From Nipponacmea schrenckii (taxonomy: Eukaryota; Mollusca; Gastropoda; Lottiidae), in contig CM060200.1 of the NCBI GenBank assembly GCA_030562195.1, positions 22,731,023 to 22,795,022 of the forward strand: a stretch of DNA of 64,000 bases, written 5' to 3'. Numbering within the stretch: the first letter of the stretch is position 1; every line of letters starts with the position of its first letter. Under the pieces are notes generated by a model, which had not been told where the DNA came from, made no database searches, and worked only from the letters and a program-made list of their open reading frames with translations. Of the stretch, positions 23,101 through 38,100 are shown piece by piece. Both the position numbers and the translations under genes were made by a program.

Positions 23101-26100
23101 TCTGAAAATAAAATGTTAGCATATGTCCAGATATCTTGTTATGAGGTTATTTTATTAAAAAGAAACTATTTTAATTTAAATTAAATTTTAACAGTTATAA
23201 ATATCAATCTGATTAAATTCAGAGCTTCAAGTCTATCCTGTAGGTTTCTGCTGTTGCAATCTATGAACTCAACTAGTGTTCAGTTTAAATTTAAACTTTT
23301 CTAAATTTATGCTGATCTGTCAAACACACTATTGATAGCAGTGTTACTCTTAATGTTACACAATTAAATCCTTTAATAAGCTCGAATATGTGTTTCATAA
23401 AACTACTGTCAGATCACAAATGGCATGGTGAGTCAAAAAATCACCTGCAGATTTATTATTAACTCTGTATCTATCAGAAGAAGATTGATATTTTTTGATG
23501 CAAAAGAAACAAATTTCCATCACCATATTAAATTTTACAACAGAATGAAAGAAATATGAAAATATTAGAGAATATTTGTAAAGATGAACTATTTTACCAT
23601 GTATGGCATCTACTATTGCATCTGCAGAAAATGCAAATGTGATAAAAACTGAAAATATTTCTTCTGTTGACCTGAAAGACAAGAAAGTGAATAGTCCTAA
23701 AACTGTGCAAAACTTACACCCAAACAAGTCTGCTCTTAAAAATAAACTATTTGTGTCTTCCACCCAACTCTCCTAAACTGACAACATATAAGTAAACTTT
23801 GATGGTGTGAAATGTCATTTATTTTGCATGACATACAAATATGAGAAATATCAAAGTATTGGTATAAACATATACTACATAAACAAATCAAATATCTAAT
23901 AATGCTTATATTCTTGTTGGGCTAAACATTAAGAATAAAATATGCCAAACAAAACTATATCTGAGCTAAAGTAAATCAGAGTAGACTTCAGTTTTAATTG
24001 TATCAATCAAGCAATAAAAAACAAAATGATGATTGATTTAATCTTTCAACATTAACACTTCAGCTGTATGAATATAGAAAACATTTCTATAGAGGTTGTT
24101 ATAACATGTTATCTATATGTTTATCAGTTGGAATTACCATGTTTCTAAATAAACCTTGTTGAACATTTCTATTTATTTACCAAACTATCTTAATTAGATC
24201 ATTCATACTAGGATTTAATTTTAAACTATGTTATAACAACCATATTATTAGAATTTGATTTAGCAGTAGGCTGAATGACAGATTGGAACATTCTGTTTTT
24301 CTACAGAGCTTTAATAGAGATTTATTAGGCCCCAAAGGTTTAGAATTGTACAGTAGCAATCAGGTATATACAGAAGTAAACACTGAATACACACTAAATC
24401 ACCTGTTATGTTTGTTTTTTGGCAATAAATCTATATGTCTACATTTCTACAGCAAATTGATTCCAATTTTAACTTCTTATCTGACACTTCTTTTCTAATC
24501 TCTAATCTTTATAGCTGCAATAACTCTGCCTTAGAAACCAATTAAAATTGTATCTTTTTTTAATGAAAGATGAACGAGTCTGATCAAAATTTGTCTTACC
24601 TTGATGAAAACTTCATTAATTTACTAACATCAAAAATAGAGTAAACTAGCAGAAAAAATGTATTCCATATACCCACACAGGAAAACATAGCTTCAAAACT
24701 TAGATCAAAATCTTCACAAATTGTAAATATAACTGAAAAAGAGGGGCAAAAATTTTGGGTGTTACTTTGTAAGCAAGTAAAAAATCTTCAGAAGTCATAT
24801 ATTGCCCATCATTTGCAACTCATTACATATAATTTATTAAGAAATGAATTCATTTGCTTACTTTTGGTATATAGGGCTAGTGGGGCTGTAGTTAGTAACA
24901 CTATTAAAGGTTGACCACCAAACACAGCAAACATAACACCACCAACAGCCTGAGAAAATAACACTTTTTTAACACCTGAAATAACAAATGACAACCACAG
25001 TTTCATTAGATTGAGTGAAATAAATAACTGACGGATAGGATTTCTATTTTTTCTATGTATATTCACGATATGCAAAGATTTTAACCATTAGGCTAAAGGT
25101 ACTAATGAGCAATATAATCTTGCACCTACTGTTTGCACCTTTGATAAACACATGGAAATCAATTAATGATTTAACAAAATAAATTTTTGTATTAAATCAA
25201 CTGACCTATGACACCATGTGTATTATTACTATTTAACATTCCAAATGCTACGTTAGGTAGAACACAAGCAAAGTACAGAAACAATATGGCTGCTACAACT
25301 TTATGTGGGGTCTTCTTTCCAAAAATTCCTGCAATAAGAAAAATATCTTAACTAATATCAATCAATCTGTAAATTCACAGTTGAGGTTTTGTTTACAATA
25401 GAAATGTTTTCAATAAGGTTATCTTGTATTAAAATAATCTACTAACCATCTTTATAATCTGATATATAATGTGGTAATCTTCGTTTTATATCACCTATTA
25501 ACCCTTGAAATATCGGACATTTGTTTCTTGACTGGAAATAAAAGAACCATTTACTGTGAACAAAAAGGAAAAATATCTTCCAACAAATTACACTGGGTAT
25601 ATGTTACTATAAAACTGAGTTAAGTCTAAAAAAGTTATGTTGTGAAAATCATGCATTTTTGTCATAATATGAGAAACTTGCACCAAAGGTTTCATAAACT
25701 TATACCAAAGATGTACATTTCCTATTGTTAAAAAAAGGCTGTAATTGGCCTTTAAAGCTCACAAATTCAACCGTGCACTTATTGCTTATGTTGTTACATA
25801 CCCAGTTTTACAAAGTAAGGTTACAAACAGTAGTCTAAAGTGTGTTTAGGAAGAAGAAGATTTGAATTATGCTGACAAGCATTATATATAAAAGACAGTA
25901 GAAAATATTTACCCCTACTGGATCATCAAATACTGATACTAAATTATGATGAGATTTTCGAAATTCTGGTAGACTGTGAGTTTCTATGAGATCTTTGGCT
26001 CTGTCATCTAGATAATGTTTAAATTGTTTTTCACCAGGTACTGTCAATAATTCGTATCGAAATTCTAAATCCATAAAAAGTGTTGCAAAAGTCCTTCCAA

Positions 26101-29100
26101 TTTCCATGGGACCTTTTGTCATTTTCTGTAATATTTATTAAAATGGAGTCAAGTTAAATTTTTTTTATCAAATTAGGCTTGGCATTATCTGCAACAATCT
26201 GGCATTGTCCTGGTCCTTATGTACAACTTTGATGAGAACATAATGGTAAACATAATGATGAATATAATGATGAAGATAGTGATGAATATATTTATGAACA
26301 TAATGATGAAGATAGTGATGAACATAATTATGAAAATAATTGTGAACATAATGAAAGAATAATGAGATAATATGATCAACATAATAATGAACATAATTAA
26401 CAATAAACATAAAATATATACACAACAAAAAAAGTGTTGCACCCCCATATTAAAACCACTGGTACATCATAAAATGGAGGGCACCCGAAAGGGATCTTGT
26501 AGGGCATTCTTGCATGGGGATTTGGGTTTTGATTCATTGTGGTTTCCTTTGGAATGTGCACGAGAAAAGCATGAGGCATGAATTTTGCAAAATGCAGTAT
26601 CTCCCTGTGGTAAAAAACGTGTATAAAAATAGTTGTTAAAAAGCCCAATCCATACACACACAAAATGCTGGGTAGACAAATGTCAGAAGCTGTTAAGTGG
26701 CAGATTATTGGCCTGCGCAGAGCCGGGCATTCTTTCAAGGAGATTGCCAGAGGAGAGTGCACTGATCTGATGAAAGCAGATTTCTCCTGCATGTGGTGGA
26801 TGGCCGAGTGAAGATTTGCAGGAGTCCAGGCACGGTAGCCTATGGTGGTGGTTCGGTTATGGTATGGGGCTGCTTATCATTTCATTGCAAGCTGGATTTG
26901 GTAACCATACAAGGGAATTTGACAGGGGCTCGCTACCTCCAGAAAGTTCTCGATCCAGCTGTTGTTCCGCATTTTGATGATCACACATTAGCCAGCAGAC
27001 CCGTATTTATGGATGACAACGCTAGGCCTCATCACTCGAGAGCTGTCACCCAATTCATCCACAACAATGCTGTCCAGAACATCCCTTGGCCAGCGATGAG
27101 TCCAGATCTTAATCCTCTGGAACATGTTCCAGACATTTTGGGGCGCAGGATTAAATCTCACGACCCTCCTCCACAGAACTTGCACCAACTGGAAGCAGCC
27201 TTCCAAGAGGAGTGGCGTCAGATGCCCATGCAAACATTCCAATGTCTTGTGAGGGGTATCAGGAGGAGACTGGAAGCAGTGATCCAAGTGCGAGGTGGGA
27301 GTACCCGATATTGACTGGTATTGATTCTCTGATCACCATTTGTGCTTTTTGACATCCCGTTAGAGCTCTGTCAACAATAAAATTTGAGATCTCACCATAC
27401 TTTTTTGCATTTTCGTTTTCCTTAATTTACACCCTAATTTCTACACAGCATTCCCACATGCCATAAAGTCCAGATTTTCAAAACTTACATTCATTTTACA
27501 GTCAATGATCCATTTTATTGATATTCACATACTCCTGGCTCAAATATTTATTCAGGTTTACATACACGTGTTAAACAGAACAGTACTATACCAAATAGTA
27601 TGGGGGTGCAACACTTTTTTTGTTGTGTATATTAAGAAAACTACTGTAGACTTTATAAGAAAAAATATGCATAAATAATTGAAGTGAAGACCTACCTCTC
27701 TGCTTGGAGTTAAAATAAGAATTATAAATCTACATTCCTGACAATTATTATTAATATTAGTTGGTTCTGCTAGTCTGGCTATAGCTACATAACGGTCATT
27801 GAGGCTTGGAATATCACATCTACAATAAAAATCTGTACAAGCAAACCAATTCCATTAACTAAAAAACCCCAGGACAAAGTCTGGAGGAATAATTTAAATG
27901 ACATGTACCGTCAGGTGTTTGAAAAAAGTTAGATTTTGATGCTGCAATATATTCATGGTTCACTTTTTAACCAGATACTAACATGTCTCCAATAAAAGCA
28001 TATTATCCATGTCACAATATTCATTCTCTAATCAAATGCAAATTTCAAAATTCCATTTGGCTACCATAGAAATTCACCTTAAAAAGTACTTACAATATAC
28101 AGATCCATGATTGGTCATATTCTGTACAGCCTGTTGTACTGTCTATTTGTATTCCTTGTATTGTTTGAGCTAAATTCTCACCTGCAAATAGATGGAATTT
28201 GCTTTGAATTCAAAGCCAGGAATGCGGAACTGATAGTGCAAAAATATACACTGTTGTAGTTTCATAGAAACCTGACAAGAATAAATTCCTGCTAAGAACT
28301 ATTCCAGGCAGATCTGTTCTCCCTTTATGGGGCTTCTTTTCTTATCATAGCATGTGTTTTAATATATTTCTAGAACAAATTTGAATTTTATGGTTTTTGT
28401 ACCTGATTCGGCAGTAAATATGGAAGATTTGGCCTTTTCAAAATCAAATTTCTTCTTTTCTGTAGTTCTTAAAACTTTATCTACCATTGTCTCAACTATT
28501 TCATGTAGACTGTTTTTCTGGAGATTGAGCAATAACACTGCTTTATCAAGATAAGACTGGACATCTTTTAATGCTCTGACTTCAGCAGCAAAATCTTTCA
28601 CTGGTATGATCTAGAAAAAAAAAGAAAGGTTAAAATAACCAGACGTCAATAACACAGTGAAAGCTCATGTGATTATTATCTGGTTTCAAATTATGAGGAA
28701 ATTGATGTTAACCCTGACAGTTTCCTACAATTTACTTTTAATTCTCTAAAAATAATTAAATTGTTGAGTTTAACAAATTAGACCTTACCTTCTACTGCCC
28801 GTTTGCTTTTATGGCTACATGCAGTCAATTTTCTATTGTTCCACTGAATGCTTATGCTTAAGAATAAGTTTCCTTTTTGTTATGGTTATATTTCAGCTCA
28901 TGGCAACAGAGAAGATAAGAGTATTGGACTTGTAGTAAATGTTAGCAATGTGGTAATCTATTTACCCAAAAGATCATTATTTTTTCATCAAGATCCAAAG
29001 TCAAAAATTTGTCTCAATCTGAACTTTATGTTATGGTTATGTAGAGTATTGGACTTATTGGAATGTTCTTATCTATTTACCCAAAAGATCATTAATTTTT

Positions 29101-32100
29101 CATCAAGATCCAAAGTTCATTCCTTGGACAAACTACAAGCAATCTACTTTTTACAACAAGAAGCAGTCAGGATAGTTTTATATTAGATTACTGCTAGTGT
29201 GAATTACATTGATATTCAAGAAAACAGCACTAGAAATCTTTATGTGTGTCGGGGACATTGCCATCATCGATTTGCACCATTTCATTTTTCAGACAAAATG
29301 TCTGGTTCTTGCAATCCAACAAAAACTAAGTAAATCACCTCTAAACTGGCAAGCTATTGGACCCATGATCAGTTAATACGAATTCAGATGCCGGTTTAGA
29401 GAGACCAATTAACTAAAGATTAACTACTTTTGAACTTGATTTCAAAACCAGATTGTGGTTTACAGGGGGTGCCGTTTACCTGGGTTTATCTCCTATGTAT
29501 TATATAGTGATTAGGCCGAGACTTATGCCAGAATACAGGGGAAGCGGGTTGATAAAGGATGCGGTTTGGAGGGGTTTCACTTTATTACCATCTCTTGTGA
29601 TAGTGACACCATAAAAGGATTAGTTTATTGGAAGGGCAATAACTTGACTTACATAATTTAATGCAGGAAGGGTAAGTGAAAAAGTAAAATCTAAACATAT
29701 GAAATAAGTAAAAGTAAAGTAAAGAAAACAACAAATCTTACCTCAGATTCACTGTGTAATAAATTGATGTGATCCCCATCTATTAAACATATAAAATACA
29801 GAAATACACATTATATATAATGACATTTATCATTAATTTACTTAGCAGTAATTCTTGGCAAAGCATAAATCCAGATTTTCGAAAATCAGTAATCTAATTG
29901 GATAATATACCTAAATTTAAATCAGTTTTAGTGATTGACCCAAAAAATGACTGGAACACTAAAATTATCTTAAGTTAGATATTATAGAGAATAAAGCCCC
30001 TGATGATTATCTAATCATATAATTGCCCAACTTGATAACGAACTGCAGGAATCAGTTTCATTAGAGATATGATTTGTGCATGGCTTATAAAGGGTTTATA
30101 AACTTTACAACACAGTTAAAAGTTAAAGTTTCCAACATCATCAGAGAAGAACTGGAAAACCTAAATGTTTTATTGTCATTGAGTCTAGATAATGAAATAC
30201 CATTGTGTTGTCAGTTTGGAGGTGGGTTTCAGTTTATTAACAGAAGTTAAATATTTTAGTAGATTAGATAACCCTAATATTAGTATTGATGTGTAATTTA
30301 TTATTAAGAAAAAGCTAACTTATCTGTTCATAAAAAATAGAACATCAGAGACAGAAATACTGTTGCAAGTTAACAAAAGATTAGTACAACTACAAAAGAA
30401 CCAACCCATCTTTCTTAATAGACTGAGAACTAAGTCTGAAGAGACAATTAAAATTCCTTCACCTCCAGTTTTAGAACCTTTTAGACATGATAAAAGTTAA
30501 ACAGTAACTTTTTGTTTCAAGTGAAGTAAAATGTAAACTGAACTGTTAGAGGCAAGCTAAGGGTTTGAAAATAATGTAAAATTAAAAAATGTAGTTTTAG
30601 TCTATTTTACTGCACCTGAAGATTGGCAACACCATGCATTGTGCAACGAGTGAATGTCTGTCTGGCTACCTAGAATTGTAAAATAGGTGTTTATTATCAT
30701 TGTTTATGTAGGCTAACTATAGTCTACCTTCAACCAAATAAAATGTCACCTACAGTAATATAGAGGATATCCCTAACTATTTATGCCGAAAAGAAATTGT
30801 ATGGTGTGTTTTTATTCACAATGAAACACACATGTGTTAAAACAGGAAACTTACTTTGTTTATGTATTTTTCCTCAAATGTAAGTTACCTAAAGTAAATT
30901 TTGTTGTTGAATCAAAAAAGTATTTAGTATTCAACCCATTTATTAACGTTTTTTTTTCATTTTCACTAATAACAAGATTTTGATAACCAAACTTTTTTTA
31001 TTTCAAATAAAGTGAGATCACTTTAAGGAAAAACTTAATTAAGATAGAGCACTAGAATCTTAACTTCATTTGCTAGGTTACCTTGAACAAATCACAAATA
31101 AGTTTTAATCTCATTTAGCATGTGAAAGTCTGGTGAATACTTTCCTCAGTATTCTTGTCTTGGGAAATCTGGGAAAGAGCAATTATGCCCTATGTCGCCA
31201 TTTGTATAATGAAGGTTTTTTTTCTCTTTTCTCAATAATTATTGCCTTTTCATGCTATGCTAATGACTCAATGACTTAATAAACACAATAGGCCTATATA
31301 TCAAAATTTTAATGTAAGATGCTTACCTAAGCCATTCAGGGTTTTTACGTAAAATCCATCTTGTTTATTAGAATCTACCAAATTAGCATTGGCATCATCC
31401 TTACTGTGAGGATTAGAGTTAAGTAGTCTGGCAGCTTCTTTGGAATTGGTCATAGAATCGTCATGATTTAAAGGCTCACTCATACCTCTGAAATACAAAG
31501 AAATAACATGAAGTTTACAAATATGCAAAGGTGAAATTATACACTGAAAACACCACCGAAGCCATTTTAATCAACCTAAAGCTCTACATTAAGCCAAGTA
31601 ACTAACACTTGTTATTCCGAATAGATCAGTTATGGATCAGGCACACATACAGTCTTGGTTGGCAATATTTAACTTATTTCTGACTAGAGTCTTGTATTTT
31701 GCAGACCAGCTTGGCACACACAAGTGAACAAAACTTCTCCATTGTCATTATCCACTATGTGGATAGTCACATGTAGATCATGCAATTGAAAAGAAAATTA
31801 ATCCGTTTGGATAATTCTCAGAGTGTAACAGAAACAGTGACAAATATCAAATGGTAAGATATTTCCAATTCATAAAGGTACTGGCACACATGGAGGTTGA
31901 GCTGTAGATTCAAGGTTGGCCACAAAAATCAGTGATCAAGATTGTTTGTCTGCCTGCACCACAAAGCTCCAACAGTTTATCTAATTGGGTGATGTCTGGT
32001 TATCTGTAATAAGTTACCCCTCTATACACTCAAATACTGTACTGCTTCAAACTTTTATACATACATGTTATTAAAATGAAATTTTTTTCAGTAATGATAG

Positions 32101-35100
32101 AAACTTTTTATGATAATGATTTATTGGTCTTTGTGCTAGCTGTATAGATAGATTATTGCCAAAGGTTTAGAATTAGTTTAATTTTGAAGAATGATTTAGT
32201 GTTTGTTTGTTCAAATGTTTGATCACAAGTACAGAGCAATAGTATGAAAAAACGCATTAAGGAAATTAAATAATGATAAAATTCTTTCAAGAAATGAAAA
32301 TAAAAATAATTGGCTCAGTGCAGTGTGAAGATAAATAGGTTTTTAAGATTGATATCCGAAAGGGTGCAATAGATCTCCCAACCACTGCAACAAAAGCAGA
32401 CATAACACATTAGATATCTCAATGCTATGATTGAAGTGTTACTTTTCATACACCAGTGTATCTCTTAAATGTGTGAAAATAACGATAAGACTAGTGTCAT
32501 ATAAAACTAACCAGACCAACTAAGAGCATAATCAGTTCAATATTTGACAAGTTTATTCCATTACCTTCGATCCTTAAATACTATAAATTCCTGCCAAACA
32601 GACTGTTATTGTCCAGAAACAAACTCTATATACCTAAAACTGCATTCAAGTCACTTTTCCTGATGGTTTTGATGAAGTGTGCTTCCTTACTGTAACTAGT
32701 CCTAGTAAGTAATAGTATCTGTAAATTGATACTGTAATAATAAACTATCTAAAGACGATAGATAATAATAACAAATCTTCAACATTATATAGCTCAATAT
32801 CTAAACATCTGATAATTCTTCAGACTGGACCAATAGCCAATAGAAGAGACAGAGTATATCTATGGAAGAAAGGTACATGTGCTCATGGCAAATGAAACAA
32901 AACAAACACTAGAAGTCCAGTATATTCTTGGTTATAAACTACCTAAATATAGGACTATAGTGATTTGGTCACATTAAAATAACAGAATCTTACATATTTT
33001 CACACCAGCACGTTACATGTATGAAAAATTCTCAATGTCAGGAATATATGTACACTTACAGAGCTCCAAGAAAATTTGAAGGTTTTGGAATCTGTTTTAT
33101 CAAAGAGACGAAAAAACCATAAACAATAGCCAGGGTAGTAGCTTAGGATCCCCCTGGGAGACTGTGGACTAGCTATGGGCATGAGTCTAGCAGGAGAGTT
33201 ACACAGTGTAAGATTGTTTTAAAATTAGATATATGCTTTATACCTTATGTAATAATATAAACTTTGATATTAGAGCTTTAAAATAATATTGGAAAGCATG
33301 GAAGTGCATTTTCCAATTCATTACGAACATTTATGGTTGTATTTCAAATCATAATAATGGTACATAATCAGTGATAACAGATTAATTAAATTCATTGACC
33401 AATAAAACAAGTTGAGAATAATGAAATGAAATCTGAAAATGAGTACCATATGTCTGGATTGGTATAATTAATTATATAAAATCAAAAGAGAATTATAAAA
33501 TAATAAAAAGAAATATGAAAATAAAAGGCTTGTGTCAGATATTGATATGATATTATTAGCATTAAAGGAATTGTTTAGTCTACTTTAATACTTCAAGGTA
33601 AATTTTTAAGATTTCTTTGTTTTTGAAGAAATCGGATATTTCCATATCTCAAAGTCATTATTAAGTCAACTTCCATAACTATATCAATTGGTCAAGTGGT
33701 CATCTTCAATTATTCTACATGAAAACAATCAATGAAAAGCAAGTTTGTGGAAAGAGCAAGAACTTTAGCCAAAGAATTCAAGATTTCATGTACAAGTTAA
33801 AGCAACATCATTAAACAATACAAGAACAGAAACAACTCTACATTTCGGTCAACTAAATGTCTGAAAACATAGCCTTATCATTAACATTAAAATAGAAATT
33901 AGTATCAATCAATCCAACTGGTGATAATAACGTCAATTGTAATCTAGAATGAATTGTTTGGGTGAATAGATCGCCTTAATCAATAAAATAAACTAGAACT
34001 GTGAAATTAGAATCGTGATTAGACAGACATTAAATAGATACACCATGTATTCCTTGATGATAGATATATATTAAAGACAATAGCCGGAATTATCAGCAAG
34101 AATCCAGAAATGTCTTTTTTCATTCATATACAACTTATTGTTTTATCATATGGTCAATAAATGACCTCTATTGAAACAAACCTAAAAATTACACTATATA
34201 TACCAGTTAAGGTGTGAAAAGAGATTATTATGATAATATCATATTGATATATTCGCATTATTCCACTATTACAGATGTCCTCCAGTTATATACTGTTTGG
34301 TTTATTTGGCCTTGATTGTATTGGTATTTATTTATAGAACTAATTGGGAATCCAACTTTATGCTTTGGGGGTTTTACGCCACTATTATTATGAGCCTTTA
34401 ACAAGTTTTCTGAAGGTAATAATATAAGAATGTTTTTTATTATTGAAAATCACTACAATAGTCTTATTGTTCAAATGGCGGTTGTTTTTTCCATATCAAT
34501 TATTGTCAAAAAGAACGTCCATAAAGCTTTTCAAAGAGTCAGAAAATGAAGCCTGCTTGATGGAAAAACTTCCAGACTGAACTCACATACAGATAATTTG
34601 CCGTTATGTGCACATCAAGATATTTAATTTTCAACTGATGTCAATTTTAGCCTAATCACTTGATGTCAATTCCTGTTTGATAGTTTATAGTTTTTACAAT
34701 GGGAGATATTACTCTCTATCACACTTACACATGAGTTTTAATTAAATCGATTTTAACAGTACATTCTTTTATATTTTTTCAAGCTTATTTATCAATATCT
34801 ATACTGGCGAAAAGAAATGCATAATATCTTGCTGTATTTCCATATATTTGTTGAATTTTGAGGGAATGTCAGACAAGGATTCTGAGAAAAGAAATCAATA
34901 GCTGGAATTTAGTTGGTGATACGGAGAAACCTGGCTTATAATTGAAAATAGGGAATAAATGAAACTTGATATACTTCCAGAGAAATGATGAATGATGATA
35001 GAAATGATATAATGGAACATATTGTTAGTCAGATTCACACTGTGATATCTTCAGACATCAATCAGACTTATTCAGCATGTGGAAATATGGAATTATGCTC

Positions 35101-38100
35101 AAAGGAAAGTTCTAATCAAAAATTAATAAGTTTTAAAAGAAGGGTTGACATTTGAAGGTTATATTTAATAGTAAAGGGTCGACATAAGTGAAAATTTCAT
35201 TCATCTTATCAATATGGGTCATTCTTACAACTTGAAACTTTGATAAGATATGAATTTACCTGAAAATCACCATCTAAGATATCTCTTAAAATGTAAAATA
35301 AGTAAACAGATACATTATTTTCCATCATTATTCATAGAATAATTATTCAAATCATAACAAATTTAAGTCAAAGTCGACATGCAAACAAACTAATCCTGCA
35401 CACTCTTAAAAATGGTATGGGTATATTTTTCAAACAATTTGCACTAGTAAAATATATTCAAAATAACTTTGGAAATATTATATTTTGATTATTAAAAGGA
35501 TTGTGAAATAGCGATGGCCATCAGAATACACCCACATTTATAATGGCAGCCAATTTGTCCAGGAGGTTGACAAGAGATATCGGAAAATGAAAGATTTTTC
35601 TGATTCTTTAAGAATGCTCACATAAAGTTTCATCAAAATCCATACAATTTTCAATTGGTCTTCTAAATAGGGTTCCCGTTGGATAATTACAAACACTCCC
35701 AACAAGTTTCATCAAAAAAAGCAGCTCCTTATTGTGTCCACAATAAATGAAACACATTTTTAACGAGCGGACGCCCGAAAGGCTATACGCCCATCAGCAG
35801 CAAATTTTTATTGGTAAGCAAAACACCAACAGCAAAAAAGTCAGAAAGCTAGGAACCAATGCTCGAAATTTCTTGAAATTTGAACCCATCCAAGATCTCG
35901 TCAATATGAACAAGCATACCAAGTTTCATTGAAATCCGATGAAAACTGTCGTCTCTATAGTGGCCACAAGCAATTGTGGACGGACGGACGGACGTCCGGA
36001 CAGACAGGGTCAACAGCAATATACATCCACATTATATGTGGGCATATAAAATTGTTTGGATAAACATTGTAGCCTGTATCACACCCACAAGCTGAATTTG
36101 ACGAATTCTCACTAAGAAAGGGGGCATAGCTCACCAACCGTAAATGTCAGAAAGCTGATTTTCGAAAGGAACCGAGATTTATGATGACAAAGACACCTAC
36201 CAAGTTTCGAAAAGATCAGACAAAAATTGTGGCCTGTATCACGCCCACAAGCTGAATTTGACGAATTTTCGCTAAAAAAGAGGGCATAACTCACCAACCG
36301 TAAAAGTCAGAAAGCTTGTTTTCGAAAGGAACCGAGATTTTATGATGACAGAGACACATACCAAGTTTCATTGTAATCCGATGAAAACTGTGGTCTCTAT
36401 TGTGGCCACAAGCAATTGTGGACTGACGGACGTCCGGACGGACGGACAGGGTCAACCGCAATATACGTCCACATTATATGTGGGCGTATAAAAACAAGTG
36501 CAATAACTCATACAAAATATTTTCGATCAGTTTGATTTTTGATAGGGTTTATCCTCAAGTGATTACAAACATACCAAATTTCATCAAGAAACTGTCTCTC
36601 TATTGTGTCCACAAAGAATTAAAGAACAAAGGCAGAAGCGTTTTCTAGAACAAGGGCAATAACTCATATTAAATATTTTTCGGGTGGTCTGATTTTCAAT
36701 AGGGTTTATTCTTGGGTTATAACAAACACTCAAACCAAGTTTCAAGAAACCAGTTATTGGGTCCACAAAGAACTCAAGAGCAAGGGCCAAAACTCTTAGT
36801 AAATTTTTTTCCAATTGGTGTTATTTTTTTTATGTGGACGGACAGTTTGCGTATAAAAATGGTAGGTTTTCTAAAAATTGAATGTATAGGGTACACTTAT
36901 AGCAGTGATTTGTAAAATTACTACTTAAACTTTGCATATGGACTAATACCCCGTATTTTGGTGGAATTTTAAGATATCTTATCGAAAATTGGAATGGTGC
37001 AAAATTATGGTATCAGTGTTCCAACATTAATAAATATAAAAAAAGTTCAGGAAACTGGTTAACAATCCCTTTAATTTAGATTGTAAGAGTAAATCAACCA
37101 AGTATATGGTTACGATTAAACTTATTAAATATTTATTCCACTTTCATTTAAAGAAGTAAGTTGGCGTGTCATCATGTAATGCTGTGAATATATCAGTCTT
37201 AATGCACTGTGTAAGCTTTTAGAAATTTAATTTTCAGTCCTAAAAGCTTTTCTTCTTGATCTCTAACATTCACACTTGACTATAATAAGACAAAGAGATC
37301 CTGTCTATCCTATTATCTCGGTATGTTTCTTATCAACATGCTGTTTTAACATTTGGAAACAACAGAGAATCAATCAATACAACATGTACCTGGTAAAATG
37401 TGGGTTCAATGCCCAATCCTGGAACGAGATTTTTTAGTCATAATTTCCAGTCTAGATTCTGTTGCGCACCAATCAGGCTCAACAAACTACTATGGTTAAA
37501 GAAACATCCATCCTATATTTCAGATCTAGGTCTGGTGTACTGTGAATGTTTTTGTGTGTATTTTTAACAACATAAGCACCTTGATAACAGTTTAGCTTTT
37601 TACTTTCTAAATATTTCATTGAAGTCAACAGACTTCTTGTCTAGACCTAGTTTGATATAATTTGATGGGCATTCTGCTGCCCACCAATCCAAGGAATCAA
37701 CCTCCTGTTTTAGGAGAGAAACAAATTGAGAAAAGTTGGAGCTATTTTGACCAATTTCTCTCATCACACACTGTCAAGGCCTATCACAATATTTAGTATT
37801 GCTTCTGTAGCAAACCATTACATTGAGATTTCCTCTAGAAATATTGTGAATATTTTTAACTATAGTACTTAATATGCTATTTTTTTAGTATTTTTGACAT
37901 CATATAACATTCAGATTCAATATTTCATTGAAGTCAACAGTCTGTTAGTAAAGATAGACCAAGTTTAAATCAATTGGCTTATACATTATCATACTTTTAG
38001 CTCCATAGTGAGATTTTTAATTCAAAATAATCAAAATAATTGCTATAACTTAATTATAATAATAATTTACCTTGATTTGAGTTGTGTGTTGAAACGGTGA

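Noticed and set aside
26168..26448. Two overlapping 86-87-codon minus-strand frames rich in His, Tyr, Ile and Phe
   Set aside because: They translate an ATAATGATGAA microsatellite.
20148..31485. Anion exchanger (AE) or sodium-bicarbonate cotransporter
   Set aside because: The [10 protein letters not shown] stretch, the short C-terminus ending after [12 protein letters not shown], and the exon-by-exon match all point to SLC4A11.
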